Shown here piece after piece: positions 6,574 through 7,200 of a DNA stretch of 7,200 nucleotides. Below the pieces are notes generated by a model that saw only the letters and a list, made by a program, of their open reading frames with translations, had not been told where the DNA came from and made no database searches. Source of the DNA: Bacteroidota bacterium (lineage in GTDB: Bacteria > Bacteroidota > Rhodothermia > Rhodothermales > UBA10348); the NCBI GenBank assembly GCA_022571135.1, contig JACZYK010000044.1, positions 1 to 7,200 of the forward strand, in the 5' to 3' direction. Position numbers and translations under genes: made by a program. Each line of letters opens with the position of its first letter. Within the stretch, counting starts at the first letter, position 1.

Positions 6574-7200
6574 ATGCCAATCCTAGCGCCGTCCATTCTC
6601 TCAGCCGATTTCAGCCGTCTTGCCGACCATTGCCGGGAGGCGATTGGAGCTGGCGCCGAATGGCTCCATGTGGATGTGATGGACGGGCACTATGTGCCGA
6701 ATATTACTGTAGGGCCGCTCGTGGTTCAATCCCTTCGACCGCTGGCCCACGAGACATCAACCATCCTGGACGTCCATCTGATGATCCGGGATCCGGAGAA
6801 ATACGTCGAGGATTTCATCAGCGCAGGGGCGGATTTCGTCACCGTGCACGTCGAAGCCTGTACGCATCTTCACCGAACGATTCAGCAGATTCGCGACGCC
6901 GGAGCCAGACCCGGAGTCACGCTCAATCCAGGGACGCCTCTTACGACGCTGGAGGAAATTCTGCCGGACGTGGACCTAGTGCTGATCATGTCGGTGGATC
7001 CTGGATTCGGTGGACAGGCGTATATCCCACGGAGTACCGCCAGGATTCGGCGCCTTAGAAGAATGCTTGACGAGGTCAATCCGGACGCCTATCTGGAAGT
7101 TGACGGCGGCGTGAACCCCTCAAACATAGGAGAAATCGTGGGAGCGGGGGCGAACGTCATCGTCGCGGGAAACGCCGTCTTCGGAGGAGACTGGACCGTA
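6574..7200 (+). CDS. rpe: Ribulose-phosphate 3-epimerase (3' end outside window)
   Basis: The visible 209 codons encode a (beta/alpha)8-barrel enzyme that interconverts D-ribulose 5-phosphate and D-xylulose 5-phosphate in the cytosolic pentose phosphate (or Calvin) pathway. The start M-P-I-L-A-P-S-I-L-S-A-D-F is typical. Metal-binding residues are H32, D34, H68 and D177; D34 and D177 are also the expected acid-base pair. Other family segments are H-V-D-V-M-D-G at 32-38, H-L-M-I at 68-71, L-N-P-G-T-P at 117-122, S-V-D-P-G-F-G-G-Q at 140-148 and V-D-G-G-V-N at 176-181. Family members are about 215-230 residues, so only the last few are missing, and no stop is reached by 7200. The gene starts 27 nt after the terminator T-run, so its promoter would have to lie within the 87 nt after nuoH. 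TACGAT at 6554-6559 resembles a -10 box, but I find no matching -35. No Shine-Dalgarno is seen. It is functionally unrelated to complex I. Confidence 0.95.
   Translation, partial: MPILAPSILSADFSRLADHCREAIGAGAEWLHVDVMDGHYVPNITVGPLVVQSLRPLAHETSTILDVHLMIRDPEKYVEDFISAGADFVTVHVEACTHLHRTIQQIRDAGARPGVTLNPGTPLTTLEEILPDVDLVLIMSVDPGFGGQAYIPRSTARIRRLRRMLDEVNPDAYLEVDGGVNPSNIGEIVGAGANVIVAGNAVFGGDWTV

Overview
The window holds most of the 5' and middle part of a respiratory complex I (NADH:quinone oxidoreductase, nuo/nqo) operon on the + strand, followed by a strong intrinsic terminator and the start of a separate gene, rpe. Gene order is nuoC (3' end only), nuoD, nuoE, nuoF, nuoG, nuoH, terminator, rpe (cut by the right edge). 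Every gene is on the + strand. No stretch over 90 bases lacks a gene, and I see no tRNA, rRNA, CRISPR array, insertion sequence or phage-like gene.

The genes work together as follows. NuoE, NuoF and NuoG form the NADH-oxidising module: NuoF binds NADH and FMN and carries cluster N3, NuoE carries N1a, and NuoG carries N1b, N5 and N4. NuoC and NuoD belong to the connecting module, where NuoD forms the quinone headgroup site. NuoH is the membrane subunit that docks this arm and forms the mouth of the quinone chamber. Nearly all cluster ligands and quinone-site residues can be located, so the complex looks functional. The exception is cluster N7 of NuoG, for which all four ligand positions are substituted.

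The organism is a bacterium with moderately GC-rich DNA (by eye). Starts lack convincing Shine-Dalgarno sequences, gaps between genes are loose (33-69 nt), nuoC and nuoD are separate, and the nuo cluster is broken after nuoH. Together these would fit Bacteroidota or Rhodothermota relatives, but this placement is inference and only moderately supported.

This is largely a core metabolic region, and I found no credible undescribed system. The points most worth a second look are the operon ending at nuoH with no nuoI-N, the loss of N7 together with a short NuoG, a cysteine-rich N1a loop in NuoE, and nuoC and nuoD sharing one reading frame across a single TGA.
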